Positions 26,856 through 35,872 are shown, counted from the stretch's first letter. The stretch is 64,000 bases of DNA from an uncultured Collinsella sp. (GCA_900541695.1 UQKL01000009.1:29758-93757), one strand, 5' to 3'. The notes: generated by a model from the letters alone, not told the origin. Made by a program: numbers and translations.

Positions 26856-27068
26856 GGCGCCGTGCATTTTTGTGAGTATTCAGCATGCCCGACAGCTTCG
26901 AGCGCCACGATAAATGCCAAAGACCGCGAATATTCCTGCAAATCAAACGCTATCAGCCCATAGCCCCGCCCATCATTCGTAGAAAACATCGATAAATCCC
27001 GATTTTTCGCCCGAGGTCGGTATGCAAGGGCCTTCGATTGCAGAATACTCGCAAAAATGCACGTCGCC
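26856..27068. mobile_element. MITE-like unit with 26-bp terminal inverted repeats
   Basis: The ends 26856-26881 and 27043-27068 are inverted repeats matching at 24 of 26 positions, built around GTGCATTTTTG and GAGTATTC. The 213-bp unit has no reading frame of note. It lies in the gene-free stretch between lemA and ilvE. No clear target-site duplication was identified and no transposase is in the window. Confidence 0.55.
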
Positions 27069-27102
27069 ACCACCCCCCACATGGCTCGAAGCAAAACAAA
27101 AG

Positions 27103-27120
27103 CGCGGCCAAAAGGCCGCG
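27103..27120. terminator. Small GC-rich hairpin between lemA and ilvE
   Basis: CGCGGCC-AAAA-GGCCGCG forms a 7-bp stem. It has no T-run on the plus strand and AAAACAAAA (a T-rich 3' side for minus-strand RNA) next to it, so it could back up termination of ilvE. Confidence 0.4.
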
Positions 27121-27177
27121 TACCATCTTTAATTCAGATCTATATTGCCCGTAACGGCAGTACCGAGGTAACGCAGT

Positions 27178-27298
27178 CCCGAGGGCAACCTACCTTTCCG
27201 GCGCACTCCGCAGGACGAAAGAACCTCCGCCGCACGAAGTGCGCAGCGGAGGTTCTTTCATGTCCGAGGACGCGCCGGAAAGGTAGGTTGCCCTCGGG
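27178..27298 (-). repeat. Long nested hairpin element E
   Basis: Perfect 27-bp arms (27178-27204 with 27272-27298), an internal loop (minus strand GTCCTCGGACATG and CGTCCTGCGGAGT) and a perfect 14-bp inner stem (27217-27230 with 27246-27259) capped by a small hairpin. It lies 18 bp after the ilvE stop and may terminate it. The GTCCTCGG and CCTGCGG loop sequences match element D. Confidence 0.85.
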
Positions 27299-27316
27299 CC
27301 GGACATACAAGGCAGC

Positions 27317-28369
27317 TTATGCGACGGTGTAAACCCAGTTGTGCTTATCCTCGACAGCACCGGACTGAATACCAGTCAGGGTCTCGCGAAGCTTCTTCAT
27401 CACGGGGCCGATCTCGGTGCAGCCAGCCGGGAAGGTCACGGTCTCATCGGCACCGTAGACCTTGTTGTCGATCTCGCCCACCGGGGAGATGACGGCAGCG
27501 GTGCCGCACAGGCCGCATTCCACAAAGGTGCCGGCCTTGACCTCGGCCCACTCGACGGGACGCTGGTCGACGGTCATGCCCAAATCCTCGGCAACCTGAA
27601 CGAGCGAGCGACGGGTGATGGAGGGCAGGATGGAGTCGGTGTGCGACTGAGGAACGACGAGGGTGCCGTTCTCCTTCACGAACAGAACGTTCGCGCCACC
27701 GGTCTCCTCGACATAGGTGCGGGACTCGGAGTCGAGATACAGGTTCTCGGCATAACCCTCGCGATGGGCCTCCATCGTGGGCTTGAGGGACATGGCGTAG
27801 TTCAGGCCGGCCTTGATATTGCCGGTGCCGTGCGGTGCGGCGCGGTCGTACTCGGAAACGCGCAGCTTGACGGGCTTGAGGCCGCCCTTAAAGTACGGAC
27901 CGACCGGGGTCACGAGAATGCGGAACGTGTACTCAGGAGCGGGAGCCACGCCGATCACGTCACCGGAGCCGATCATAAACGGACGCACGTACAGGGTCGC
28001 ACCAGAACCGAAGGGCGGAACCCAAGCGGCGTTGGCAGAAACGACCTGCTTGACGGCCTCAACAAACTTATCCTTGGGGAACGGGGGCATCTCGAGGCGC
28101 TGGGCAGAGTTATACATGCGCTCGGCGTTCATGTCGGGACGGAAGCAGACGATGCTGCCGTCCTCGGCGGTGTAGGCCTTCAGGCCCTCAAAGACCTCCT
28201 GGCAATAATGGAAGATGCCGCCGCACTCGGAGACATGCAAGGTGTGGTCGGTGGTCAGGCCGCCCTCGTCCCACTCGCCGTCCTTCCAATGAGCCTCGTA
28301 GCTGTAATCGGTCTTCATGTAGCCAAAGCCGAGGCTACCCCAATCGATATCCTTCTTCTCGACAGTCAT
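27317..28369 (-). CDS. ilvE: Branched-chain amino acid aminotransferase
   Basis: A 350-residue fold-type IV PLP enzyme that makes or breaks down valine, leucine and isoleucine by exchange with 2-oxoglutarate. Visible signatures are 'FEGLKAYTAEDGSIVCFRPD' (about 73-92), the PLP-lysine region 'GTGNIKAGLNYAMSLKP' (about 180-196) and 'NLYLDSESRTYVEETGGANV' (about 207-226). The ATG at 28369 has AAGGAG 7 nt upstream; the longer frame to 28519 is leader. A TACAAT-like -10 is seen near 28535 on the minus strand, giving a leader of about 150 nt. The leader has no clear run of branched-chain codons and no T-box motif. Confidence 0.93.
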   Translation of the reverse strand: MTVEKKDIDWGSLGFGYMKTDYSYEAHWKDGEWDEGGLTTDHTLHVSECGGIFHYCQEVFEGLKAYTAEDGSIVCFRPDMNAERMYNSAQRLEMPPFPKDKFVEAVKQVVSANAAWVPPFGSGATLYVRPFMIGSGDVIGVAPAPEYTFRILVTPVGPYFKGGLKPVKLRVSEYDRAAPHGTGNIKAGLNYAMSLKPTMEAHREGYAENLYLDSESRTYVEETGGANVLFVKENGTLVVPQSHTDSILPSITRRSLVQVAEDLGMTVDQRPVEWAEVKAGTFVECGLCGTAAVISPVGEIDNKVYGADETVTFPAGCTEIGPVMKKLRETLTGIQSGAVEDKHNWVYTVA

Positions 28370-28598
28370 ATGTCGCTCCTTACATACACAGTTGCATACT
28401 CGCGAACTCGCACGCAAGGACCGAGGCCGACCGCGTCGCAACGTCGCACGCCCGGAGCGTAGAGCCGGACGGGACACGCGAACGGCATCAAAGCCAATGG
28501 CACGTCGATTCGCATGCACGAGATTGTACTCCGCACGCGCGTCGGATAAAACGTTTTTCTTTAACTAACTAAAGTATTTTCATTTGACCGAAACTAAA

Positions 28599-28629
28599 GA
28601 GGCCCGCCACCGTAAACGGTGACGGGCCT
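28599..28629 (-). terminator. Terminator after the DedA gene
   Basis: The interrupted stem AGGCCCG-CACCG with CGGTG-CGGGCCT (28599-28629) is followed on the minus strand by CTTTAGTTT, 30 nt after the stop. Confidence 0.8.
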
Positions 28630-28658
28630 CAACGACACGATTTGTGCGCCGGCTCGAG

Positions 28659-29306
28659 CTATGCGTTCTTTTTGCCCAGCTTAGCCTTAACCAAGCCGAC
28701 CACGGTCGGGATGATCGACACGGCGACAATGCCGATAATCAGCAGCTCAAAGTGCTCCTGCACAAAGGGAATGCCGCCAAAGAAGTAGCCCAGCAGCGTA
28801 AAGACCGTCGACCAGGTAATGCCGCCCAGCACGTTAAAGACAACGAAGTTGCGCCAATGCATGCCGCCCATGCCGGCGATAAAAGGCACAAAGGTGCGGA
28901 TGAACGGGAAGAAGCGGCCGAGGAAGATGGCCAGATGGCCCCACTTATCCAGGAAATCCTCGGACTTTTTGATGCGCTCGGGCGTCATGGCCTTTACCTT
29001 GCCCGAGGCGATGATCTTGCGGCCAAAGAAGTGGCCGATCATAAAGTTGCACTGATCGCCCAGGATGGCTGCGGCCCATGCGGTGGCCAGAAGCGCCACG
29101 ATGTTAAAGCCGCCGTTGTGGGCAAAGAAGCCCGAGGCAAACAGCAGCGAGTCGCCGGGAAGGAACGGGAAGAACACCACGCCTGTCTCAATGAAGATGA
29201 TCAGGAACACGCAGCCGTAGGCCATAAGCGGGCCGGCGGCGATCCAGCTGGCGATCGCAGCGCGCGGATCCTTAAGCAGCTCGGCAATGAAATTGATGAA
29301 ACCCAT
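28659..29306 (-). CDS. DedA family membrane protein
   Basis: A 215-residue integral membrane protein of the DedA/VTT family. Signatures include 'FFPFLPGDSLLFASGFF' (about 44-60), with the family's F/Y-xPGE/D-like loop, and 'LGRFFPFIRTFVPFIAGMGG' (about 127-146), which carries the conserved arginines. DedA proteins are implicated in moving undecaprenyl phosphate or phospholipids across the membrane and in envelope integrity. ATG 29306 has GAGAGG about 9 nt upstream. It is monocistronic, divergent from cysE. Confidence 0.93.
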   Translation of the reverse strand: MGFINFIAELLKDPRAAIASWIAAGPLMAYGCVFLIIFIETGVVFFPFLPGDSLLFASGFFAHNGGFNIVALLATAWAAAILGDQCNFMIGHFFGRKIIASGKVKAMTPERIKKSEDFLDKWGHLAIFLGRFFPFIRTFVPFIAGMGGMHWRNFVVFNVLGGITWSTVFTLLGYFFGGIPFVQEHFELLIIGIVAVSIIPTVVGLVKAKLGKKNA

Positions 29307-29529
29307 GAAGTAAAACCTCTCAGTTGTGGGCGCGGATACGTCCAAGTTGACCAGTATACGGTTGCGGCGCGAGCACGGGCCAAACCCCTCAAAAGTCTTA
29401 CTTCATTACCAGCAAGTTTGCATAACTGACACCTGTCGCGCAAAGCCGCCAAGATTGTTCTTCCTAATCCCTAGCGAATCGCTATACTTTATTGAATCGC
29501 ATTGCCATGGCGCTAAGGGAGGGCGGCCG

Positions 29530-30234
29530 GTGAGCTTTATCAATACCATTCGCGAGGACATCAAGACCGTCCAGGCGCAGGACCCCGCCGCACAAAGCGG
29601 TCTGGTCATCTTCCTTTCCTATCCTGGCCTGCACGCCAAGTGGAACCACGTGCCCGAGCACTGGCTCTGGGAGCACGGTCATCGCTCGCTCGCCCGTGTG
29701 CTCTCGCAAATCACCCGCCACATCACCGGCGTCGAGATTCATCCCGCCGCACAAATCGGCAAGCATTTCTTTATCGACCACGCCATGGGCGTCGTCATCG
29801 GCGAAACCACCGTCGTGGGCGACAACTGCGTGCTCTACCAGGGCGTTACGCTCGGCGGCACCGGCAACGAGACCGGCAAGCGCCACCCCACCCTGGGCAA
29901 CAACGTCACCGTGGGCACGGGCGCCAAGGTGCTCGGCAACATTCGCATCGGCAACAACGTCAAGATCGGCGGCAACTCGGTCGTCGTCAAGGACGTGCCC
30001 GACAACTGCACCGTCGTGGGTGTGCCTGGGCGCATCATCAAGCGCAACGGCTGCCGCGTGTTCGAGGAGAGCTTCGACGCCAAGCAGCATCGCGAGTACA
30101 TGCCCGACGATGCCGCCGAGCAGAGCGCCCTCAACCGTCAGGGCATCACCGAAAACGCCCGTCGCGTCAAGGAACTCGAGCAAGAGGTGGCCGAGCTCAA
30201 AGCCCTCGTCGCCAAGCTCGTGGACGAGCGCTAA
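29530..30234 (+). CDS. cysE: Serine O-acetyltransferase
   Basis: A 234-residue enzyme that acetylates L-serine with acetyl-CoA, the first step of cysteine synthesis. The N-terminal helical part (1-60) includes '[16 protein letters not shown]'. It is followed by left-handed hexapeptide repeats with the catalytic region '[20 protein letters not shown]' (about 81-100) and '[13 protein letters not shown]' (about 106-118). A C-terminal coiled coil (about 205-234, [16 protein letters not shown]) is longer than usual for the short EpsC-type form. The GTG at 29530 has GGAGGG upstream; the longer frame back to 29326 runs through a promoter-like TATACT near 29483. A bidirectional terminator follows. 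Confidence 0.93.
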   Translation: MSFINTIREDIKTVQAQDPAAQSGLVIFLSYPGLHAKWNHVPEHWLWEHGHRSLARVLSQITRHITGVEIHPAAQIGKHFFIDHAMGVVIGETTVVGDNCVLYQGVTLGGTGNETGKRHPTLGNNVTVGTGAKVLGNIRIGNNVKIGGNSVVVKDVPDNCTVVGVPGRIIKRNGCRVFEESFDAKQHREYMPDDAAEQSALNRQGITENARRVKELEQEVAELKALVAKLVDER

Positions 30235-30272
30235 GGCCGCGGGCAGCCGCCACAGCATGAACGCCAACACAA

Positions 30273-30308
30273 AAGGCGCGCTGGGGAATCCGCCCCCGGC
30301 GCGCCTTC
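30273..30308. terminator. Bidirectional terminator between cysE and the ABC exporter
   Basis: The stem AAGGCGCG...CGCGCCTT (30273-30308) has an inner GGGG/CCCC pair, TTCTTTT on the plus side and TTTTGTG on the minus side. Confidence 0.8.
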
Positions 30309-30315
30309 TTTTCGA

Positions 30316-30344
30316 TGTGGCATGCGGGACTGCCCCTTTGTCAC
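30316..30344. repeat. Decayed GGGACAG-core hairpin
   Basis: TGTGGCATGCGGGACTGCCC followed by CTTTGTCAC is a degenerate match to the hairpin at 3378-3412. It ends at the 3' end of the ABC exporter gene. Confidence 0.45.
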
Positions 30345-30345
30345 C

Positions 30346-32352
30346 TTATGCGAACTGGCTTAGGTAGAGGTCGGCGTAAGCGCCCTCGGCAGCCAGCAGC
30401 TCCTTGTGCGTACCCTGCTCGATGATATTGCCGTGGTCCATGACCAGGATGAGGTCGGCATCGACGATCGTCGACAGACGGTGCGCGATCACAAAGCTCG
30501 TGCGCCCGCGCATGAGCGCGTCCATAGCACGGCCGATGGCGAGCTCGGTGCGCGTGTCCACACTCGACGTCGCCTCGTCCAGGATGAGGATCGCCGGGTT
30601 GTTGAGCAGCACACGCGCGATGGTCAGCAGCTGACGTTGGCCCTGGCTGATGCTCTCGGCATCGTTAGCCACACGCGTGTCGTAACCCTGCGGCATAGTG
30701 CGCACAAAGAAGTCGACCTGAGCGGCACGTGCGGCCGCGACAATCTCCTCGCGCGTCGCCTCGGGACAGCCATAGGCGATGTTCTCGGCAATGGTGCCAT
30801 CGAACAGCCAGGCGTCCTGCAACACCATGCCAAACTGCTGGCGCAGCTCGCCGCGGTCCATGCGGCTCGTGTCCACACCGTCGAGGGTAATGCGGCCACC
30901 GTCGATCTCGTAGAAGCGCATGAGCAGATTGATGAGCGTGGTCTTACCCGCACCCGTGGTTCCCACCACCGCGATCTTTTGGCCCGGCTCGGCGGTAAAC
31001 GACACGTCGCGCATGAGCGGCTTGTCGGGCGCATAGCCAAAACGCACGTGTTCAAAGGCAATACGGCCCTCCACCTTGCCCGGCAGCTTGGCGGCGGCCG
31101 CCGGCAACGGATCGGCTTCCATCTCGGGCTCATCGAGCAGGTCGAACACGCGCTCCGCACTCGCCAGCGCGCTCTGCAGCGAGTTGAAAGTGAATGACAG
31201 CTGCGTCATGGGCTCGGATGCCTCGTAGATAAACTGGAAGAACGCCTGGAACACGCCGACGGTCATGTGGCCAGCAACCAGCATGCTGCAGCCCACCAGC
31301 GCAATCACGATCTGCGCCAGGCGGCCGATAAAGCGCACCGCGGGGCCGACGGCGTTAATCATGAAGTCGGCCTTGGTGCTCACGCGCGCCAGCTCCTTCG
31401 AAGCCTCGTGCACCTCGGCAGAACTCTGGCGCTCACGGTTGAACGCACGAATCACCAGACGGCCCGAGTAGCCTTCCTCGACCGCGCTCGTAATCTTGGA
31501 CACCCACTCCTGGCGCTCGCCCGTCACATCGTGCGTGCGGCGCGAAACGACCTTCGTCACCAGCAGCGAAAGCGCCGTAAAGAACAAAAAGACAAGCGTG
31601 AGCGGCACGCTAAACACGAACATCACGCTCACGGCGCCCACCACGGTACCGATCGACACCAGAAGCTGCAGCAAGCCGCGCTGCATGCTCTCAGACATCT
31701 TGTCTAAGTCGTTGGTCGCACGGCTAACGACCTCGCCGGGACGATGCGCATCAAAGAAGGCAAGCGGCAGACGGTTGAGCTTTTGAGCGATGCGGTTACG
31801 CAGGTGCAGGTTAAGGCGTTCGGCCACGCTCGACATCAAAAAGCTCTGGAGCGCGTAGAACGAGGCAGCGGCCGTCCAGATCATAAAGTAGATGAAGATG
31901 GTCCTGCCGCAGTTCTCCCAGGTGATGTTGAAGGTGGTGTCGTTGGCAAACGCCACCTGAATGTGGCCCCACAGCTCATCGATCACGCGGGCGCTATATG
32001 CCGGCGCAGCGGTGTTAAAGATGGCATAGAACACGATGCTCGCGAACACGATATAGAAGCGCCAATGGTCACCGGCAGCCTCGCTCCACAGGCGGCGCAC
32101 CGTCGCCCAGGTGTCGCGGGGTTTCTCGTCCTCGTCCTCGTCGTCCACATCGCGCATGCGCTCTGCCTCAGCGCGGGCGCGCTCGTCCTCGGCGCGTTCG
32201 TTTTCCTCGTAGAGCGCTTGGCGGCGAGCCTCGCGCTCGGCTGCAGCCTTGGCGGCCTCGTCCAGCTCGGGTGCTACGGCAGCCGTTTCCTCAACCAGTC
32301 CCGCGGCAACGGCGTCATCAACGCTGGCCTGCTTCCTGAGCTCCTCGGTCAT
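30346..32352 (-). CDS. MarR-linked heterodimeric ABC exporter, canonical half
   Basis: A 668-residue half-transporter with six membrane helices (about 95-390) and an ATPase domain carrying Walker A GTTGAGKTT (about 465-473), signature ISQGQRQ, Walker B 'ILILDEATSS' with catalytic Glu (about 592) and the switch His in 'VIAHRLS'. The first 90 residues are an unusual, highly charged, probably coiled-coil cytoplasmic extension (runs such as ERAEDERARAEAERM) absent from the paralogue at 19217. ATG 32352 has GGGAGG upstream and lies 1 nt past the stop of the partner gene. It is the third gene of the operon marR-ABC-ABC. Confidence 0.92.
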   Translation of the reverse strand: MTEELRKQASVDDAVAAGLVEETAAVAPELDEAAKAAAEREARRQALYEENERAEDERARAEAERMRDVDDEDEDEKPRDTWATVRRLWSEAAGDHWRFYIVFASIVFYAIFNTAAPAYSARVIDELWGHIQVAFANDTTFNITWENCGRTIFIYFMIWTAAASFYALQSFLMSSVAERLNLHLRNRIAQKLNRLPLAFFDAHRPGEVVSRATNDLDKMSESMQRGLLQLLVSIGTVVGAVSVMFVFSVPLTLVFLFFTALSLLVTKVVSRRTHDVTGERQEWVSKITSAVEEGYSGRLVIRAFNRERQSSAEVHEASKELARVSTKADFMINAVGPAVRFIGRLAQIVIALVGCSMLVAGHMTVGVFQAFFQFIYEASEPMTQLSFTFNSLQSALASAERVFDLLDEPEMEADPLPAAAAKLPGKVEGRIAFEHVRFGYAPDKPLMRDVSFTAEPGQKIAVVGTTGAGKTTLINLLMRFYEIDGGRITLDGVDTSRMDRGELRQQFGMVLQDAWLFDGTIAENIAYGCPEATREEIVAAARAAQVDFFVRTMPQGYDTRVANDAESISQGQRQLLTIARVLLNNPAILILDEATSSVDTRTELAIGRAMDALMRGRTSFVIAHRLSTIVDADLILVMDHGNIIEQGTHKELLAAEGAYADLYLSQFA

Positions 32353-32353
32353 G

Positions 32354-34090
32354 CTACTCACCTCCCTTCATCTGCGATTCCGCGATGGCGCGGTACACCT
32401 CGCAGGTTTCCATAAGCTCGCCATGCGTGCCCAAGCCCACAACCTCGCCGTCCTTGAGCACGACGATCTGGTCGGCGTGCAAGATCGTCGAGATGCGCTG
32501 GGCGATGATGAGCACCGCGGCATCGCGCGTCTCGTCCTGCAGCGCATGGCGCAGTGCCGCATCGGTCTTAAAGTCCAGGGCCGAAAAACTGTCATCGAAG
32601 ATATACAGATCGGCATGCTTCATGAGCGCACGGGCGATTGCCAAACGCTGGCGCTGACCGCCCGAAAAGTTCGTGCCGCCCTGGGATACCGGCGTATCGA
32701 GCCCCTGCGGCTGATCGAGCACAAAGGTGCTCTGGGCAACCTGGAGCGCATGAAGCATGTCGGCCTCAGTTGCGTCTTCATTGCCAAAGCGCAGATTGCT
32801 TGCCACGGTGCCCGAGAACAGCCATGCCTTTTGCGGCACATAGGCAATGCGCCCGCGTATCTCGCCTTGCGAAAGCTCGCGCAGGTCGACGCCGTCTAGG
32901 CGAATGGCGCCCTTGGTGGCATCGTGGAAGCGCAGCAGGAGCTTGGCCACCGTCGATTTGCCCGAGCCCGTCGAGCCGACGATCGCGGTCGGCTGACCGC
33001 GGCGACAGGTAAAGCTCAGATTGCACAGCGTGTCCTCGTCGGCGTCGTCAAAACGAAACGACATATGATCGAACACGGCGACCGCGTCGGCTCCGTCTGC
33101 GGACTCAGGCGCCCCGTCGCCCAGCGTAGCCTTGCCGTCCACGATGCTCGGCTCGATTTCGAGCACCTGCTGCGCACGGTTGAGGCACGCCGCGGCGCGC
33201 GGAAGCGTCAGAATCACCATCTGCGCCATCATCACAAAGAAAAGAATCAGGATCGCGTATTCCAACACGGCCGAAATGCTGCCGATTTGCATGGCGTGGA
33301 CGCCCACGCGGTTGCCGCCCACCCACAGCACCGCCACCTCGGCGATGTTCATCAAAAAGAAGCTGGAGCTGTCGAGGCCCACAAACAGGTGGTTGACCTT
33401 GATGGCGTTGGCCGCGTAATCGCTAAACACCTCGTCCAGGCGCTGCTCCTCGTGGCGCTCCTTGTTAAATGCGCGGATGACGCGCACGCCCACGATGTTC
33501 TCGCGCAGCACCACGTTCATGCGGTCGATAAAGCTCTGCAGGCGCATAAAAATCGGCGCGGCGTTAGCCACCGTAAAGACCGCCGCCACCAGCACGATCG
33601 CAACCACCACGCCCAGCAGCGTGCCCATGGCGGGATCGATGAACCAAGCAAAAATGATGCCTGCCACGGCCAAGAATGGCACCGGCAACACCAGCTGAAT
33701 CGTCTGAAGGACAGCTTGCTGAATCACGTTGATGTCGTTGAGCGAGCGTGTGATCATCGAACCCGTGCCAAAGCGCTCAAAGTCGCTGGCGGACAGCTCG
33801 AGCGACTTGTCGTACACGGCATTGCGGATATCGCAGGCCACGTTGGCGGCCAGGCGCGCCGAAAGATAGCAGCCCAGCACCGTGCCGCCGCTGGCCATGC
33901 CGGTCGCGATAAGCATGTACAGGCCGTTACGTAAAATATAGTCGACATCGCCCGTGGTAATACCGGTGTTGACCATGTTCGCCAGCATCGTGGGAACCAA
34001 CAGCGTACCGACGTTATCTATCAGCACCGCAAACAGCGTCACCGCAATCAGACCGCGGTACGGCCTCATAAACCTCATTAAGAGTCGCAT
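32354..34090 (-). CDS. MarR-linked heterodimeric ABC exporter, degenerate-site half
   Basis: A 578-residue half-transporter: six membrane helices, Walker A GSTGSGKST (about 372-380), signature FSGGQRQR, and Walker B 'LYIFDDSFSALD' (about 497). In that Walker B Asp stands in place of the catalytic Glu; the switch reads 'IIAQRIS', with Gln for His. As in the pair at 19217-22935, this is the inactive-site subunit of a heterodimer. Its ATG overlaps the last 13 nt of marR and has GAGGGGG upstream, so expression should follow MarR control. Such operons usually export drugs or envelope compounds; substrate unknown. Confidence 0.92.
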   Translation of the reverse strand: MRLLMRFMRPYRGLIAVTLFAVLIDNVGTLLVPTMLANMVNTGITTGDVDYILRNGLYMLIATGMASGGTVLGCYLSARLAANVACDIRNAVYDKSLELSASDFERFGTGSMITRSLNDINVIQQAVLQTIQLVLPVPFLAVAGIIFAWFIDPAMGTLLGVVVAIVLVAAVFTVANAAPIFMRLQSFIDRMNVVLRENIVGVRVIRAFNKERHEEQRLDEVFSDYAANAIKVNHLFVGLDSSSFFLMNIAEVAVLWVGGNRVGVHAMQIGSISAVLEYAILILFFVMMAQMVILTLPRAAACLNRAQQVLEIEPSIVDGKATLGDGAPESADGADAVAVFDHMSFRFDDADEDTLCNLSFTCRRGQPTAIVGSTGSGKSTVAKLLLRFHDATKGAIRLDGVDLRELSQGEIRGRIAYVPQKAWLFSGTVASNLRFGNEDATEADMLHALQVAQSTFVLDQPQGLDTPVSQGGTNFSGGQRQRLAIARALMKHADLYIFDDSFSALDFKTDAALRHALQDETRDAAVLIIAQRISTILHADQIVVLKDGEVVGLGTHGELMETCEVYRAIAESQMKGGE

Positions 34091-34578
34091 GTGTCCCCCT
34101 CGCCCTTATCGTCAGCCTCGTTCTCGGCGGCCACTTGCCGTTTAAATGCCTCGCACTCTTCGTTCAGAACATGGGAGAATTTACCGACCAGGCGCATGAT
34201 CTCGCGCTGTTCCCACGGCTCGAGCGCTTCGAATGCCTGTTGCTCGGCTTTTTGCGCCGGTAACGCGTAGCGCTTGGCAAACCGCACGCCTTCTTCGGTC
34301 AATCGCACAACCTTGTTCTTACGACTGCCCTCGGCAAACTCCAACGTCGCAAGCCCTCGCGCCCTAAGCGTCTTGATCGCCGAATTGATGGTCTGTTTGC
34401 TGTAGAACCATTCACTCGTCAGCCGACTCACGGCAACGCTTCCGCCCGCTGCACTCGCGTCGACGAGCATCCAGTAGGCGCAGTCCGAAAGACCGCAGGT
34501 ACGCGCGAACTCCGAATAGATACGGTCAAGCCCGTTAAGCATCCGGTCGAAATCGACCAGGCTAACTGCACTATTCAT
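34078..34578 (-). CDS. MarR family transcriptional regulator
   Basis: A 166-residue regulator with a winged helix-turn-helix: 'AVSRLTSEWFYSKQTINSAI' (about 49-68), then 'LRARGLATLEFAEGSRKNKV' as the wing, followed by helices for dimerisation. The C-terminal tail is acidic. The start could be ATG 34578 or ATG 34590, with GGGAGAG between them. It heads an operon with two ABC half-transporters. Two near-identical 18-bp sites lie right upstream (34595-34612 and 34629-34646), strongly suggesting self-repression, relieved by a ligand that the exporter removes. Confidence 0.9.
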   Translation of the reverse strand: MNSAVSLVDFDRMLNGLDRIYSEFARTCGLSDCAYWMLVDASAAGGSVAVSRLTSEWFYSKQTINSAIKTLRARGLATLEFAEGSRKNKVVRLTEEGVRFAKRYALPAQKAEQQAFEALEPWEQREIMRLVGKFSHVLNEECEAFKRQVAAENEADDKGEGDTCDS

Positions 34579-34594
34579 CTCTCCCACCATTCGA

Positions 34595-34646
34595 TAGTCC
34601 GAGTTTTGACCAATTTATATCTCTACATTAGTCCGAGTTTTGACTA
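34595..34646. promoter_or_regulatory. Two probable MarR operator sites
   Basis: TAGTCCGAGTTTTGACCA (34595-34612) and TAGTCCGAGTTTTGACTA (34629-34646) are direct repeats 34 bp apart. Each is an imperfect palindrome (TAGTC...GACTA). An AT-rich -10-like segment (TATAAA on the minus strand) lies between them. Confidence 0.75.
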
Positions 34647-34702
34647 TCGTCAATACGCTCGTTGTTTATGGTCGGCTCTACATAAGCATATCGACAAAAA
34701 AG

Positions 34703-34731
34703 ACCGCCGGCGCGGGGGCGGCGCCGGCGGT
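34703..34731 (-). terminator. Terminator after the 96-aa gene
   Basis: The perfect 11-bp stem ACCGCCGGCGC/GCGCCGGCGGT is followed on the minus strand by TTTTTT, 29 nt past the stop at 34760. Confidence 0.9.
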
Positions 34732-34759
34732 CACGCGAGAATAGCGATGTATTTGCCCG

Positions 34760-35050
34760 TTAGGCAGCGACGGCCTCGTAGACCGTTGCGCCCGCAAAGC
34801 TGTCGTGCAGGCTCTTGCCGCAGATCCAAGGTAGCTCGACGACCTCGCAGACCGTGTTGACCAGCTCGGAGCAATCAGTAAAGTGGCCCTTATCGTTGAG
34901 GGTCTCGCAATCCTGAACACGCCAATAGCCATCGGTGTGCGTGATGTAGTACTCGTGATCGTTGATCGACACGAAAGCGCGCGTCTTGGAACGCAGCAGC
35001 TTCAGAAATCCTTCGAAGTCAGTCTCGACGACATCTCCAGCCTGGAACAT
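34760..35050 (-). CDS. Hypothetical protein (96 aa)
   Basis: A small acidic soluble protein starting at ATG 35050 with a strong GGAGG 8 nt upstream; the frame to 35080 only adds leader. It contains 'FVSINDHEYYITHTDGYWRV' (about 36-55), a compact beta-rich stretch, and three Cys (CETLND, FTDCSEL, WICGKS). No family is recognised. It has its own good terminator, so it is probably an independent expressed gene. A cytoplasmic role is inferred from the lack of signal or membrane segments. Confidence 0.75.
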   Translation of the reverse strand: MFQAGDVVETDFEGFLKLLRSKTRAFVSINDHEYYITHTDGYWRVQDCETLNDKGHFTDCSELVNTVCEVVELPWICGKSLHDSFAGATVYEAVAA

Positions 35051-35344
35051 GATAGTTACCTCCTGGCCCAGCGCCACCACAGCGCATTGATTAACGTTGG
35101 TACCCCTTTAGTAAAACCTTTATCAATTGATATGCGCCCCTGTTTTAGGCAAGTGGTAAAAAACCGCAGGGTAGACGGGATAAAACGTTTAACCATCTCA
35201 TCAGTTTCTCACATTCTTGCCGCAGTTTTATGCAAGCCGACTTTTCCGATTGGTGGCTATTGCTGTTTGGGCCCTCTGCGCGATTACGGCTACGGCACGA
35301 CGGGTAAGAACGGAGCATCTGCAACGTCATCGCTAGGAGAACCC

Positions 35345-35872
35345 ATGGAGACCATCGAAGCGCTCATCCATCGCCGTAGCTGCCGCAACTACAGCGATCG
35401 CCCCGTCGAGGCAGAAAAGCTCGCACGCATTATCGAGGCAGGCCAGTACGCGCCGAGCGGCATGGGGCGTCAGCCGGTCACGTTCGTCGCCGTCACCGAC
35501 CCCGCGACCGTCGAGCGTCTCTCGCAACTCAATGCGCAAGTCATGGGCAGCAACGGCGATCCCTTCTACGGTGCCAAAACCGTTGTGGTGGTACTGGTCG
35601 ACCGCAGCGTGCCCACGCATCTGGAAGACGGTTCGCTTGCCATGGGCAACCTGCTCAATGCTGCCTATGCGCTGGGTGTTGATTCGTGCTGGATTCATCG
35701 CGCCCACGAGGTTTTCGATTCGCCCGAGGGCCTGGAGCTGCTGGCCAGCTGGGGCCTGCCCGCCGACGGAAGCCTGCGCGGTGTTGGCAACTGCATTCTG
35801 GGCTACGCCGAGGACGCACTCCCCAAGGCCAAGCCTCGCCGCGACAACGTGGTGTATGTTCCGCCGTTCTAA
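35345..35872 (+). CDS. Nitroreductase family protein (short form)
   Basis: A 175-residue FMN oxidoreductase of the compact nitroreductase type: 'LIHRRSCRNYSDRPVEAEKL' (about 7-26), 'AGQYAPSGMGRQPVTFV' (about 32-48) and 'GNLLNAAYALGVDSCWIHRA' (about 101-120) mark the FMN site and dimer helix. ATG 35345 has AGGAGA 6 nt upstream. The last codons (VPPF and stop) lie inside a repeat whose other copy sits next to glmS at 40.43 kb, so either the repeat took up this gene end or insertion reshaped the C-terminus. The 290-bp upstream region holds no other gene and no clear promoter. Confidence 0.9.
   Translation: METIEALIHRRSCRNYSDRPVEAEKLARIIEAGQYAPSGMGRQPVTFVAVTDPATVERLSQLNAQVMGSNGDPFYGAKTVVVVLVDRSVPTHLEDGSLAMGNLLNAAYALGVDSCWIHRAHEVFDSPEGLELLASWGLPADGSLRGVGNCILGYAEDALPKAKPRRDNVVYVPPF

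Noticed and set aside
28369..28535. Attenuator or T-box leader of ilvE
   Set aside because: The leader has no run of Ile, Leu or Val codons, no T-box sequence and no terminator/antiterminator pair.
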